Shown: positions 42,356 to 51,325 of the stretch, piece after piece
How the letters are laid out: every line of letters starts with the position of its first letter
Position numbering within the stretch: position 1 is the first letter of the stretch
Assembly (NCBI GenBank): GCA_018266085.1
Contig: JAFEAZ010000019.1
Coordinates: 1-56,885 of the forward strand
DNA length: 56,885 nt
Direction of reading: 5' to 3'
Origin: Candidatus Babelota bacterium
GTDB lineage: Bacteria > Babelota > Babeliae > Babelales > Vermiphilaceae
Program-made: the position numbers and the translations under genes
Notes under the pieces: model-generated
What the model saw: only the letters and a program-made list of their open reading frames with translations
Database searches by the model: none
Told to the model about the DNA's origin: nothing

Positions 42356-43146
42356 TCAATTTATCTTCAAGCTGGGCCGTTGCATTACGTCATATACGGA
42401 TGTGGCGGAGGGACCCCAATTTCTTATTAGGTGCATTTTATTGGCCCTTCCTTGATATTTTGATCTGGGGCTTTGTGGGTTCATGGATACAACAGACACA
42501 AAACCCTCAATTTCACAATTATGAAATGGTCGCAATTTTATGCGTATTGCTGTGGCAATGTGTTGGAAGAGCAAGCAATGCACTCATTACCTGTTTTAAC
42601 GAAGAGCTCTGGTCACATAACATAATCAACCTTTTTTCTTTGCCATTGCGCCTGATCGACTGGATAGTTGGCGTCATCATCTTCACCGGCATTATGATAA
42701 GCATGATTTCGCTCTCATGCATCTTTATATGTGCATTGTTATACACCATATCATGGTGGCAGTTGTTATCAGTTTTTTGCATGTTCGCCTTACCTCTTTT
42801 TATATGTGGTGTTTGGGTAAGCTTTGTGGCGCTGCAAATCATCGTATTGCTCGGCAAGCGAAGTGTAGAATTGGGATATGTCGCAATCTGGTTTTTGCTG
42901 CCTTTTAGTGGTGCCTACTACCCCGTAGAAGTACTTCCTGCATGGGGACAAGCAATCAGCGCCGTCATACCAATGAGTTATATTTTTCAAGGCATGCGCG
43001 CTTATCTTATGAACGGACAAAACCCTGCTTCTTATATCATACAAGGGTCGCTTATGGCTGTTCTGTACACAGCTGTGTCGGTTTTATTCTTCATGTATTG
43101 TTTTAAATATACTAAGCGCTTTGGTCTTGCACGATTGGCTGATTAA
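42352..43146 (+). CDS. ABC-2 type exporter permease (pair 2)
   Basis: A 264-residue membrane protein with about six hydrophobic segments, including LLGKRSVELGYVAIWFLLPFSGAYYPVEVLP, which resembles the ABC-2 permease signature before the final helices (quoted by position: 162-193). Starts with ATGA overlap with the ATPase gene, so they are coupled. The two pairs lie head to tail and could form one four-subunit exporter or two related ones. Confidence 0.87.
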   Translation: MINLSSSWAVALRHIRMWRRDPNFLLGAFYWPFLDILIWGFVGSWIQQTQNPQFHNYEMVAILCVLLWQCVGRASNALITCFNEELWSHNIINLFSLPLRLIDWIVGVIIFTGIMISMISLSCIFICALLYTISWWQLLSVFCMFALPLFICGVWVSFVALQIIVLLGKRSVELGYVAIWFLLPFSGAYYPVEVLPAWGQAISAVIPMSYIFQGMRAYLMNGQNPASYIIQGSLMAVLYTAVSVLFFMYCFKYTKRFGLARLAD

Positions 43147-43161
43147 AGAAGAGCTCTGTTT

Positions 43162-43914
43162 TTAGTGATGCATTGCTCGCGCTTGCGCTTGCACAATCTG
43201 AGACAGCCCAGCAGAGCGGAACGATTGTTCATGCACGCGTACAAAATCAAATCCTGCTTCATCAAGCAGCTGCGTAAGCTCCTGACCATCATACCATCTG
43301 AATTGCATCAACTCATATTCACGCTCATGCAGCTGCCCATCGATGACATATTCATAAGAACACAACGCATCAACACGATGCTCCGCTGCATAAAAAAAGT
43401 AGCGCGTTGTACATCTAATATATTCATGGGCGTTTATGCATGCCACCGTGACTGCCGGTGTAACATCGCCAGTATCGTGCGGCGTAAAGATATCCAGCAA
43501 TAATGTCCCGCCGTTATACAGATGTGCGCGTATGTTTTGTAATGCGTAAAGCGCGCTTTTCCGATCAGCAATCAGCTGAAATGAGCCCATGGCAATAATG
43601 CACAGATGATATTTGGCACCAAGATCAAGCTGCTCTAACGATTGTTCATGCAGAATTGGACTAAGCTTGAGCTGCGCTGCGCGCTGTCGGCAGCGTGCAA
43701 GCATATGAGGAGAATTATCAACACCGATCACCTGGCAGCCCGCTTGCAAAAGCGGCAGCTGTAGACGCCCAGAACCGGACATCGCTTCTAAAACCTGTTG
43801 GCCAGGCTGTATAAAACGTGCGTAAAAAGCAACCTCGTCGCCAGGAGCGTACTCTTCTCGGATATCGTAATAGAGGCTTGCTAGATTGCCATATAAAGGC
43901 TTGCAATGTTCCAC
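43162..43914 (-). CDS. Class I SAM-dependent methyltransferase
   Basis: A 250-residue methyltransferase with the SAM-binding motif I VLEAMSGSGRLQLPLL (in place of E/DxGxGxG, one Gly is altered to Met-Ser), motif II VIGVDNS and the following HLCIIAMGSFQLI and GGTLLLDIFTP. The substrate is unknown. It stands alone, ending 16 bp from the convergent ABC permease gene, and lies downstream of dps behind a hairpin. Confidence 0.8.
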   Translation of the reverse strand: MEHCKPLYGNLASLYYDIREEYAPGDEVAFYARFIQPGQQVLEAMSGSGRLQLPLLQAGCQVIGVDNSPHMLARCRQRAAQLKLSPILHEQSLEQLDLGAKYHLCIIAMGSFQLIADRKSALYALQNIRAHLYNGGTLLLDIFTPHDTGDVTPAVTVACINAHEYIRCTTRYFFYAAEHRVDALCSYEYVIDGQLHEREYELMQFRWYDGQELTQLLDEAGFDFVRVHEQSFRSAGLSQIVQAQARAMHH

Positions 43915-43930
43915 GATGTTAAGTCCAGAC

Positions 43931-43974
43931 GAAAAGTATCTGTACGATGCGTTTTCAGCCTACAGATACTTTTC
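43931..43974 (-). terminator. Hairpin after dps
   Basis: A 14-bp perfect stem, GAAAAGTATCTGTA (43931-43944) and TACAGATACTTTTC (43961-43974), directly after the dps stop codon; no separate T-run follows, so termination is likely but not certain. Confidence 0.55.
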
Positions 43975-43984
43975 ATGCTTTATT

Positions 43985-44470
43985 CTATTTTTGTAGATGC
44001 GCCTCTAAGAACCATAATGATTTGTCACACATACGCGTAAGCGCAATGTACATATCACCAGTTGCAACGTCATCTAATTTTTCAGCATCTTTGATATTGC
44101 GACGCGACAAAGCGCACAATATGGCAAAGTTGTCGGTCAATTTTTCAAGGTGATCGCGTGCTGAAAAAACATCTAACGGATAGGTGTTAAGTGCGGTGTT
44201 TTGCACAGCAGATTGCATGGTCCCCAATGCAGTACCACCAAGGCTGGTGATGCGCTCTGCAACAATATCAACCTGTTCTTCCATAAGTGCCGCAAGCTCG
44301 TCAAATAGCTTGTGGAGTGCTATAAATTCAGGCCCTTTAACATTCCAATGTGCATGCTTGAGCTGCACGTAAAGATCGGTCGTTGAAGCTAATGTAACAT
44401 TCAAAAGCTTAATAACTTCTACTCTCTTGTTTTCAGCAATATCTATTTTTGTTTTATGCATAATATTCAT
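43985..44470 (-). CDS. dps: Dps/ferritin-like DNA-protection protein
   Basis: A 161-residue ferritin-fold protein that forms a 12-mer, oxidises and stores iron, and may coat DNA under stress. The ferroxidase region reads KHAHWNVKGPEFIALHKLFDE with the family's His and Asp/Glu ligands, and EERI-like continuation AERITSLGG. It lies immediately downstream of the outer-membrane protein gene (12 bp), so the two may share a transcript. A hairpin follows. Confidence 0.9.
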   Translation of the reverse strand: MNIMHKTKIDIAENKRVEVIKLLNVTLASTTDLYVQLKHAHWNVKGPEFIALHKLFDELAALMEEQVDIVAERITSLGGTALGTMQSAVQNTALNTYPLDVFSARDHLEKLTDNFAILCALSRRNIKDAEKLDDVATGDMYIALTRMCDKSLWFLEAHLQK

Positions 44471-44482
44471 ACTTTGTATCTC

Positions 44483-46186
44483 TTAAAATGATGCACCGAT
44501 TTTTGCCCAGGCACCAAGCGTATTTAAAGCACCACTTTTTACTGGCTTGTCATAATAACCGCCGGCACCAAAGAATATATCAACAGCATCTCCTTCATAT
44601 GTCAAGCCAATAGCCATTTGGAACTTGTGATTAAAGGCTGTTTGAGCAGAGCCCGATTGTAGGTCCAGATCAAGGCGTGTAATTGGAACGAACACACGTT
44701 GCGTGTCGCCGTTGACATCAACCTGTGGACCGGCGCAATGACCGATCAGAATCTCTACGGTTTGCTCGCAAACCACGTCATTGGACGCTTGGCATTTAAT
44801 AGTACTGTTACTTGCCGTTGCTGGCAAAATGTTGCCGCATGAACCGACTGCTGCCAACTGATGCGGTGTGTTTTGGTTGCCGGCTATGCCAAACATGCCA
44901 TCAGGACATGCCCTATCAAGATTACATTTATCAAGACAGTTGCCTTCAAAGACTATTATCTTTTCGTCTCCATGCCCCCAGATGCTGTAACCGATCTCTA
45001 TTTCTAAGCTCTTTACTTTCAAGCGTAGACCGGTTGAAAAATCGGCAAGGTTATATGGATGCACCTGGACATGTTGCGTCAGAATGTTGACGCCTGGAAT
45101 AAGCTGTGGTGGCAGACCATTAGAAGGATTCGGGTCATCACGGCGCACAAACTGTAAGTAGCGACTGTATGGTTTACATTTCAAATCGAACGTACGCCAT
45201 TGTTTGTTACGAGCAAAAAAGATACTTTCAAAATCGAGGAAAAAACAGACCTGCGTACATGCATCAGGGCAGCTGAGCGGCACTTGAAAATCGACCCCGG
45301 CCCCATACCCAAAGTGGCCATTGTTACCAGATACCGGTTCAAATAAAAAGCGAGCGTCTTGAATGTTGCCAGTCGGTATCACAAAGGCAGTGTATGAAGC
45401 GACCACAAAATTATCGCGAGCAAGAAACGTTTTGCCAACATGAATGGTAATATCCGCCAACTTGGTTTGCGTCATAGAACCGGAACATATTTTGCCATAA
45501 AACCAGCCTTGTTGTTGGAAGGCTTCTATGATTGTGGTAGGACCCGGTTGCCCAAGCTGATTGACCGATGAACCGGTCGACAAGATATCCTGTGCAATAT
45601 GCATATTGTTGCGCACCGAAACGATCGGGAGCGAGAAATTGATCCAAGCACCATCAAGAAAAGGCGTATCACCTAGCTGGCTAAGATCTTGGTTAAACTG
45701 AAAGATCATGCCCGCTTGGCGCTGTTTTGGGTTAAGCGTAAAACTACCTTGGAAAGTTGATGGCAGGTTCAACCATTCTGCACGGATTTGACGTGCTTGC
45801 AGATCTTTTATGTCGGCATCACCAGTGACCAGCACATGATCTTTCTTGCTTGGTAAAAAATAATGGCGCGTGCGATCAAAACCTAATGATTGTTGAAAAA
45901 TACCGATTGCTTGGCAACTGAACCGCCAGCTATGTGGTTTGCTATACTCTACGTTATGCCATAAGGCTTCTATGGTTGATCTATTGCCTGCCACAGGACG
46001 GGTGAACATAAATGTGTTGCTGACATCATCATCGCGACAACACATTTGAAATCCACCGCCAAATGGATAGTCATATTGACCATGCATAGTATCTGCCAAT
46101 AAAGGGCTGGCAAGGAAGATCCCAAGAAGCCCTACTGTATGCAGGGACTTTAAAAAGACTCTAATACGTAGTATGTAGTTTTTCAT
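44483..46186 (-). CDS. Cys-rich outer-membrane beta-barrel protein (paralogue 1)
   Basis: A 567-residue protein with a signal peptide (MKNYILRIRVFLKSLH...LLA) and a C-terminal aromatic residue (KIGASF), as expected of an outer-membrane barrel. It aligns with 53533-55227: HVGKTF...FVIPTG with ALGRSM...VVIPTG, LFEPVSGNNGHFGYGAGVDF with LFEPQIGNGHHWALGVGLS, RTFDL with RSYDL, and EIGYSIWGHGDEK with ELGYNFWARSAEK. It is Cys-rich (CCRDDD, CPDACTQVC, CLDKCNLDRACPD), suggesting a disulphide-stabilised envelope. Family unknown to me. Confidence 0.75.
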   Translation of the reverse strand: MKNYILRIRVFLKSLHTVGLLGIFLASPLLADTMHGQYDYPFGGGFQMCCRDDDVSNTFMFTRPVAGNRSTIEALWHNVEYSKPHSWRFSCQAIGIFQQSLGFDRTRHYFLPSKKDHVLVTGDADIKDLQARQIRAEWLNLPSTFQGSFTLNPKQRQAGMIFQFNQDLSQLGDTPFLDGAWINFSLPIVSVRNNMHIAQDILSTGSSVNQLGQPGPTTIIEAFQQQGWFYGKICSGSMTQTKLADITIHVGKTFLARDNFVVASYTAFVIPTGNIQDARFLFEPVSGNNGHFGYGAGVDFQVPLSCPDACTQVCFFLDFESIFFARNKQWRTFDLKCKPYSRYLQFVRRDDPNPSNGLPPQLIPGVNILTQHVQVHPYNLADFSTGLRLKVKSLEIEIGYSIWGHGDEKIIVFEGNCLDKCNLDRACPDGMFGIAGNQNTPHQLAAVGSCGNILPATASNSTIKCQASNDVVCEQTVEILIGHCAGPQVDVNGDTQRVFVPITRLDLDLQSGSAQTAFNHKFQMAIGLTYEGDAVDIFFGAGGYYDKPVKSGALNTLGAWAKIGASF

Positions 46187-46253
46187 TACCGCATCTTTCT
46201 CCCATGAGTGATGCTCTTAGCCTAGGATAGCTTTAGCATAAACTCAAGCAGTT

Positions 46254-47165
46254 TTATGCAGCAATTTTTTTGGCGTATATTTCCAAGGCGGTTTCAACAT
46301 CAACCTGATCATGTATAATCGCTGCAAAAGCAAATGACCTGGCAATGGCCTCTTGTCGCGAACACTGAAAAATTGTTCTTCCTAATGCAGCACCGGCCGT
46401 ACCGCCAACATGTATCTGTTCGTACAGCGTTTGACAGGCATCATGCAAAGGACGCATGTTGCCACCAGCACAGATTATTTTACTATTTCCTGCGGCAATG
46501 GTTGCTATACGTAATCCTTGCGCGTGAATAGGAGGTTTTATTTTTATGAAGTCGGCACCTAATGATACACCAACACCGGCAATACCTGCTATAAGCTCTG
46601 CTACGAGGTTGTCTGCTATAGCAACCCCTTTCAGATATATCCAGACAATCACCACTAGTCCATGTTGATGTGCTTGGTTGATAGCATGAGCCGCCTTTTC
46701 GAGCATCTCTGTTTCGTACGTGCTTCCTAAGTAGAGCGTAATACCGACACCTCGAATAGCAAGTCCGCTCGACTGTTGCAGTTTGATAACATCATCAACT
46801 GAGTATAGTTGTGCGCTGTGAGGGTTATCCATTGTTGTGCCAAGGTTTGTTTTGCCATTCAGTTTTACTACATAATTAACCGACGGATACTGAAGACCAT
46901 AGCGAGCAATAAGACCACCATGAGTTGCCAAAGCACCGGCAGCACCATGCGCAGCAATTTCAAAAATATGTCCTGGATGCATTGCATCAGGATGAATATC
47001 GACACCATAAAAATCAGCATTCAAATGCTCAACTTTATGATCGCACGTAAAGAGAAGGAGGTTTCCCGTATTTTTGGTTAATGCAAGATAATTATTCGTA
47101 TATACCTGCTGCATTTTGTGCGGAATGTCGGCAGGAACGGTTACCGTGAATGGTTTTATGCTCAT
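46254..47165 (-). CDS. Class I fructose-bisphosphate aldolase (FbaB/DhnA-type)
   Basis: A 303-residue TIM-barrel aldolase of the DeoC/FbaB/LacD superfamily. The strand VSLGADFIKIKPP carries the Schiff-base Lys, and FTCDHKVEHLN near the start and CAGGNM (phosphate binding) fit the FbaB type. It would cleave fructose-1,6-bisphosphate or run as a related C-C lyase; the exact substrate is not certain. It follows ftsI by 10 bp, with AAAGGAAG before its ATG, so it is probably in the ftsL-ftsI operon although the functions differ. Confidence 0.85.
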   Translation of the reverse strand: MSIKPFTVTVPADIPHKMQQVYTNNYLALTKNTGNLLLFTCDHKVEHLNADFYGVDIHPDAMHPGHIFEIAAHGAAGALATHGGLIARYGLQYPSVNYVVKLNGKTNLGTTMDNPHSAQLYSVDDVIKLQQSSGLAIRGVGITLYLGSTYETEMLEKAAHAINQAHQHGLVVIVWIYLKGVAIADNLVAELIAGIAGVGVSLGADFIKIKPPIHAQGLRIATIAAGNSKIICAGGNMRPLHDACQTLYEQIHVGGTAGAALGRTIFQCSRQEAIARSFAFAAIIHDQVDVETALEIYAKKIAA

Positions 47166-47175
47166 CAGACTTCCT

Positions 47176-48813
47176 TTAATTTATTTTCTCATGAATCAAG
47201 GTACGTTCGGCAACCTGCTCAAAAAGCGGTGCAGCCACCGTTGAAGCATATAAGCCTTTGCGATTCGCCTGTTTAATAAATACCACAATGACTCGCTGGT
47301 ACTCACCCTTCTCAACGATCCCTCCACAACTATAACAGTTTTTTGTTTCATCATAGAGACCATTGACGAGTAGATTAGCTGTTCCTGTTTTGCTCATAAC
47401 GCGATACCCTTTAATCTGAGCTTTTTTAGCCGTGCCGCGCAGCACCGTGTTTTCCATAATGGTCTGCATAAGCAAGGCGCTTTTTTGAGAATAGCGACGC
47501 TCTTTTTTAGGAGCGCTTTGTTGATTGGTCAGTAATAAGGTAGGAGGTATGAGATATCCTTCATTTGCTATGACCGAAAAGGCTTGAGCAAGCTGTAACA
47601 CCGTTGCGCTAATCTCGTAACCGTATGAAAGTGAAATAATCGATTGCTTGGACCAGTTTTGTGGTGGATTAACAAAGCCTGCACGTTCGCCAGGAAACTC
47701 TATGCCTGTTTTTTCCCCAAAACCAAGCCGTAGGTAATGCGTATACAACGTTGGACCAAGCCGTTTAACGATTTTTGCAATACCTATATTGTTAGACTTT
47801 TCAATAACCTGAGTAAAGGGTATCACGCCGGCTATACTCGATTTAACCGTATTAATACGACGACCATCAACATATGCTGTAGCTACATTTTCACAATCGA
47901 CAAGCTCATCGGGATCAACAACAGCTTCTTCAAGCGCTGCTAACGCTGCAAATGTTTTGATGACTGAACCGAACTCATAGACTTGAGTAACGACTCTGTT
48001 TTTTGTGTTTTCAAGATCACCATTACGCATATTGCTAGGGTCAAAAGAAGGAAATGATGCCATAGCAAGAACTTGCCCATTTTTTGGGTTCATAACGATT
48101 GCCGATCCTTCGAGTGCGCCAAATGTTGTAACGGTCTCTTTGAGCGCTTGATATACCAAAAATTGTAATGTGCCATCGATCGATAGGGTAATAGGCACAC
48201 CTTGCACTCCTTGCTCCGTTGTCTGTATAAAGTGAAAAAATCCTGAACGTGCATCTTTGTGGAGTGATTGCACCATAGGTTGGCCCGCAAGCTCTGCATC
48301 AAACATAAGTTCTATGCCTGCTATTCCCTTGTTATCTATATTAGTAAAGCCAATCAACGTACCGGCGGCACTCATGGGATACAATCGGCTTGGCTCTTTC
48401 AACAAATTGATATCGTCGAGAGCGGCTGACTGTATGAGCTTTTGCGTGCTTTCATCAAGATTGCGCGCTACATACATAAAATGTGCTGATTTATTTTTTT
48501 GTAATCGCTCAAAGGCTGCAGGGAAATTATGTTGTAAAAATTTCCTGATCTTGGCAGGCTCGTGCAGGTTGTTGGGTGTAATAAAGGCGGCAACAGTTTC
48601 TTGATTCATAGCCAGTGGTTTGCCAGTGCGATCGAAAATGAAAGCGCGAGGAGGATATATCTTCATAACGGATGTATACTGTTTGTGCGCAAGCTGCGTG
48701 AAAAATGTATGCTTACCTATCTGAATGAAATATAAGTTTACTATCAATGCTACGTAAAGAAGCATGCAGCCTAAAAAAACGATGCCTGTGCGGAGCGTAT
48801 GCGCATGCATCAT
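47176..48813 (-). CDS. ftsI: Penicillin-binding protein 3 (FtsI), division transpeptidase
   Basis: A 545-residue bitopic peptidoglycan transpeptidase that builds the division septum. The membrane anchor is TGIVFLGCMLLYVALIVNLYF near the N-terminus. The dimerisation module follows, and the transpeptidase domain has the active-site Ser-x-x-Lys as GSVIK, the SxN motif as SNN and the KTG motif as SKTGTAN. It starts 4 bp inside the end of ftsL, so the two are coupled. Together with alr it indicates that at least some peptidoglycan chemistry is kept. Confidence 0.93.
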   Translation of the reverse strand: MMHAHTLRTGIVFLGCMLLYVALIVNLYFIQIGKHTFFTQLAHKQYTSVMKIYPPRAFIFDRTGKPLAMNQETVAAFITPNNLHEPAKIRKFLQHNFPAAFERLQKNKSAHFMYVARNLDESTQKLIQSAALDDINLLKEPSRLYPMSAAGTLIGFTNIDNKGIAGIELMFDAELAGQPMVQSLHKDARSGFFHFIQTTEQGVQGVPITLSIDGTLQFLVYQALKETVTTFGALEGSAIVMNPKNGQVLAMASFPSFDPSNMRNGDLENTKNRVVTQVYEFGSVIKTFAALAALEEAVVDPDELVDCENVATAYVDGRRINTVKSSIAGVIPFTQVIEKSNNIGIAKIVKRLGPTLYTHYLRLGFGEKTGIEFPGERAGFVNPPQNWSKQSIISLSYGYEISATVLQLAQAFSVIANEGYLIPPTLLLTNQQSAPKKERRYSQKSALLMQTIMENTVLRGTAKKAQIKGYRVMSKTGTANLLVNGLYDETKNCYSCGGIVEKGEYQRVIVVFIKQANRKGLYASTVAAPLFEQVAERTLIHEKIN

Positions 48814-49079
48814 ACCGACTCAACGGTTTTTATCTGGGTTAAAGCAATAGGTTTCATTGACAATTGATGCGTTGCGAACTCTTTAATTGCTTCGGGGTTT
48901 TTGCAAACATAGAGTTGAGCTGCCAGCTTTTGCTTTTTAAGTTCTACATCATGCGTGGCACTATTGGTCCGTTGCTCTTGATAAAGTTCGCGAACAAAAA
49001 GGCTTCGTTTATGAATATGCATCACGACGAGAAGAATCTGTACTGAAGCAAAGGCAAGAAATCCTACTGTTTTTTTCAT
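48810..49079 (-). CDS. ftsL: FtsL-like division protein
   Basis: A 89-residue bitopic protein: short cytoplasmic start (MKKTVG), one membrane helix (FLAFASVQILLVVMH) and a coiled-coil-like periplasmic part (ELYQEQRTNSATHDVELKKQKL). This plan and its place directly before ftsI fit FtsL; the sequence itself is too short and variable to prove it. The start at 49079 follows AAAGGG; a longer frame to 49121 is less likely. Its stop overlaps ftsI by 4 bp. Confidence 0.65.
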   Translation of the reverse strand: MKKTVGFLAFASVQILLVVMHIHKRSLFVRELYQEQRTNSATHDVELKKQKLAAQLYVCKNPEAIKEFATHQLSMKPIALTQIKTVESV

Positions 49080-49154
49080 CGTGCACACCCTTTCTTTTGA
49101 TAAAGACTGTACCATAAGCATTTCATACTATTCAAGGGTATTTACCGTAAATCG

Positions 49155-49184
49155 TTGCACAAAACTTTTTGCTATAAGTAAAAT
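49155..49184 (+). promoter_or_regulatory. Possible promoter of the NTT gene
   Basis: TTGCAC (49155-49160), 18 bp and TAAAAT (49179-49184), about 75 bp before the NTT start, in the divergent region between ftsL and NTT. Confidence 0.4.
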
Positions 49185-49260
49185 CTGTATACAAAACAAT
49201 TTTTTCAAGCAAACTGATTACAGATACAGACTTTTCTCATATTCATAAAGGAGGCCGTCC

Positions 49261-50655
49261 ATGCTGGCTGCAACCGTCGCCTATTTTTATCCAGACCTCA
49301 GAAAAGAAGAGATCAAAAAGTTTGGATTACTCGCCTTTACCCTATTTCTTATCATCGGCGCCTATTGGGTGCTGCGACTTTTAAAAGACACGATATTCTT
49401 TAAAATAGCGTTTCCTGTGACGCTTGGTTGGGAGATTAGCCAAGGGCGGTTATTTCAACCAACGGCAAAATTGTTGTCCGTTGCTGTTGTCTTTGTGCTC
49501 GTCATGGTCTATTCAAAACTCGTTGATCTTTTTAAGAAACATACGCTTTTTTATATCATCTGCTCTTTTTATTCGTTGCTATTCGCCGGCATTAGTGGAG
49601 CGCTCATTCTGCGTTCTTTGTACGGCGACCTGTATCTAGGCAAATATCTACTCTCTTTAGTTGGATGGGCTTCTTATTTTGCCATCGAAAGTTTTGGATC
49701 TTTGGTTGTGGCTCTATTTTGGTCGTTCACAAACAGTGTTTGCGATTCAGCATCAGCAAAGCGTGGCTATGCGCTTATTATTGCCTGTGCTCAAATGGGT
49801 GCTATTGTTGGATCATCGTTAATGTTTTTTGCTCATACAATAGGCTTGTGGCAGCTGCTGGCAATGGCATCGGTGTTGACAGCGCTTGTTATGGTTGTGA
49901 TACGCCACTTCATGCGCGTGATTCCTGCGGATCAACAGATCGGCGACCGCACGGCAGCCAAAGAAGACAAGAAGCATGAAGGCGAGTCAGGCTTTTTTGC
50001 TGGGGTACGTTTATTATTCACACGACCTTATCTTATAGGCATTTTTATTGTCTCAACAGTATATGAAGTAATTGGACAAGTTATTGAATATCAGATGAAA
50101 TCACAAGCGGACGTTTCACCATTGTTTGTTGAGGAATTAGGCTTTGCACAATTTTTAGGAATCTATGGTATCGCAACCAATGTACTCTCCTTCTTAATGG
50201 CTCTTTTGGGTACCAGTTATCTCATTAAACGTTTTGGTTTGCGTTTTGGCCTTCTTTTTTATCCATTCTGCTTGGTGATAGCCTTTGTTCTCCTCTTTCT
50301 CTTTTTTATGTACGGCAATCCATCGACTACTTCGTTATTATGTGCAACCTTTGTCACTATGATGATCGCAAAAGGTCTTGGTTATGCGGTAAATAGCCCC
50401 GTAAAAGAGATGATGTATATCCCTACAAGCAAAGACGTAAAATATAAAACTAAAGGCTTTACTGACGTGTTTGGTGGTCGCATGGCAAAAATGGGCGGAT
50501 CACGTATTACTGACGCCTTTAAGCATAACATGTCGGATCTTATGGTTTATGGTACGCTATGGAGTTTAGGGATATCGATTGTTTGGATAGGAGCTGCTTT
50601 GTATGTTGGCAAGAAAAATGCCCAATTGGTGCGTGACAATGAAATTGTTGAATAA
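49261..50655 (+). CDS. ADP/ATP translocase-like NTT transporter
   Basis: A 464-residue membrane protein of the NTT/Tlc family (nucleotide transporters of Rickettsia, Chlamydia and plastids) with about 11-12 hydrophobic segments. The N-terminal motif FGLLAFTLFLIIGAYWVLRLLKDT and the conserved CAQMGAIVGSS stretch and the late KGLGYAVNSPVKEMMYIPTSKDVKYKTKGFTD are characteristic (described by position: 27-50, 178-188 and 378-409). It would import host ATP in exchange for ADP, or other nucleotides. A GGAGG site precedes the start. Confidence 0.93.
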   Translation: MLAATVAYFYPDLRKEEIKKFGLLAFTLFLIIGAYWVLRLLKDTIFFKIAFPVTLGWEISQGRLFQPTAKLLSVAVVFVLVMVYSKLVDLFKKHTLFYIICSFYSLLFAGISGALILRSLYGDLYLGKYLLSLVGWASYFAIESFGSLVVALFWSFTNSVCDSASAKRGYALIIACAQMGAIVGSSLMFFAHTIGLWQLLAMASVLTALVMVVIRHFMRVIPADQQIGDRTAAKEDKKHEGESGFFAGVRLLFTRPYLIGIFIVSTVYEVIGQVIEYQMKSQADVSPLFVEELGFAQFLGIYGIATNVLSFLMALLGTSYLIKRFGLRFGLLFYPFCLVIAFVLLFLFFMYGNPSTTSLLCATFVTMMIAKGLGYAVNSPVKEMMYIPTSKDVKYKTKGFTDVFGGRMAKMGGSRITDAFKHNMSDLMVYGTLWSLGISIVWIGAALYVGKKNAQLVRDNEIVE

Positions 50656-50656
50656 C

Positions 50657-51265
50657 ATGGATTACACCTGTATGACAATAATTAGAAGATTTTTTTTCGC
50701 TTTTTCTTGTATAGCGATCTACAACAATATATCTGCTAGCGAATCAAAGAAAACGTATAGTAAGCACACTAGCCTTCCATTACCATACGGACATCTTGCA
50801 CTGAGTAGGATATCGGAAGAACCATCACCTTCTGAGCGACGATCGACTAATTCTATTTCTCCTTCAGTCAATGGGCCGCTTGAGCCGGAAAAAACACCCA
50901 GCGAAGGCAAGTGGGAAATGCAACCAGGATCAACACCTACATCAATATCTGTTACTGTGCTTGTACCGAAACAACCGAAGCACTTTGACTTCTCACAAGG
51001 GCAGGATATGTGTACGCCCGATATCAAGGCGTCACAACCAACTGAAGGCGAAACTGTAGAAGAGACTTTGCGTTTTGCAACGAAAGAGATCGCTGACTTG
51101 GCAAGTCAGAGTGCAGCATATGGGACTAGAAAATCAATACGTCACGTAGATCTAGATAAAGCAGCTTATCGAGGTGACAATGAGCAAGAAGAGTCTGCCG
51201 ATATGCATACATCTAAATGCTCTCTGTGGCGTTGCTTGATTGCCTGTTGTGGCATAAGCGTATAA
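50657..51265 (+). CDS. Small exported protein, unrecognised
   Basis: I do not recognise this ~200-residue protein. The start is uncertain: ATGs at 50657 and 50672 both open the signal peptide (MTIIRRFFFAFSCIAIYNNISA from 50672), and neither has a clear ribosome binding site, so translation may be coupled to the NTT gene just before it. The mature part is hydrophilic, rich in Ser, Pro and Glu (SISPSVNGPLEPEKTPSEG), and ends in a short Cys-containing hydrophobic tail (CSLWRCLIACCGISV). It ends at a strong terminator. Confidence 0.5.
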   Translation: MDYTCMTIIRRFFFAFSCIAIYNNISASESKKTYSKHTSLPLPYGHLALSRISEEPSPSERRSTNSISPSVNGPLEPEKTPSEGKWEMQPGSTPTSISVTVLVPKQPKHFDFSQGQDMCTPDIKASQPTEGETVEETLRFATKEIADLASQSAAYGTRKSIRHVDLDKAAYRGDNEQEESADMHTSKCSLWRCLIACCGISV

Positions 51266-51308
51266 AAGAAGGGCTTGCTATTTAAAACAATAGAAAGCCC
51301 TTCTTTTA
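51264..51308. terminator. Bidirectional terminator between two exported protein genes
   Basis: AGAAGGGCTT and AAGCCCTTCT around a short A/T-rich centre with T-runs on both sides, between genes ending at 51265 (+) and 51326 (-). Confidence 0.8.
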
Positions 51309-51325
51309 TATACATAAGAGACTGA

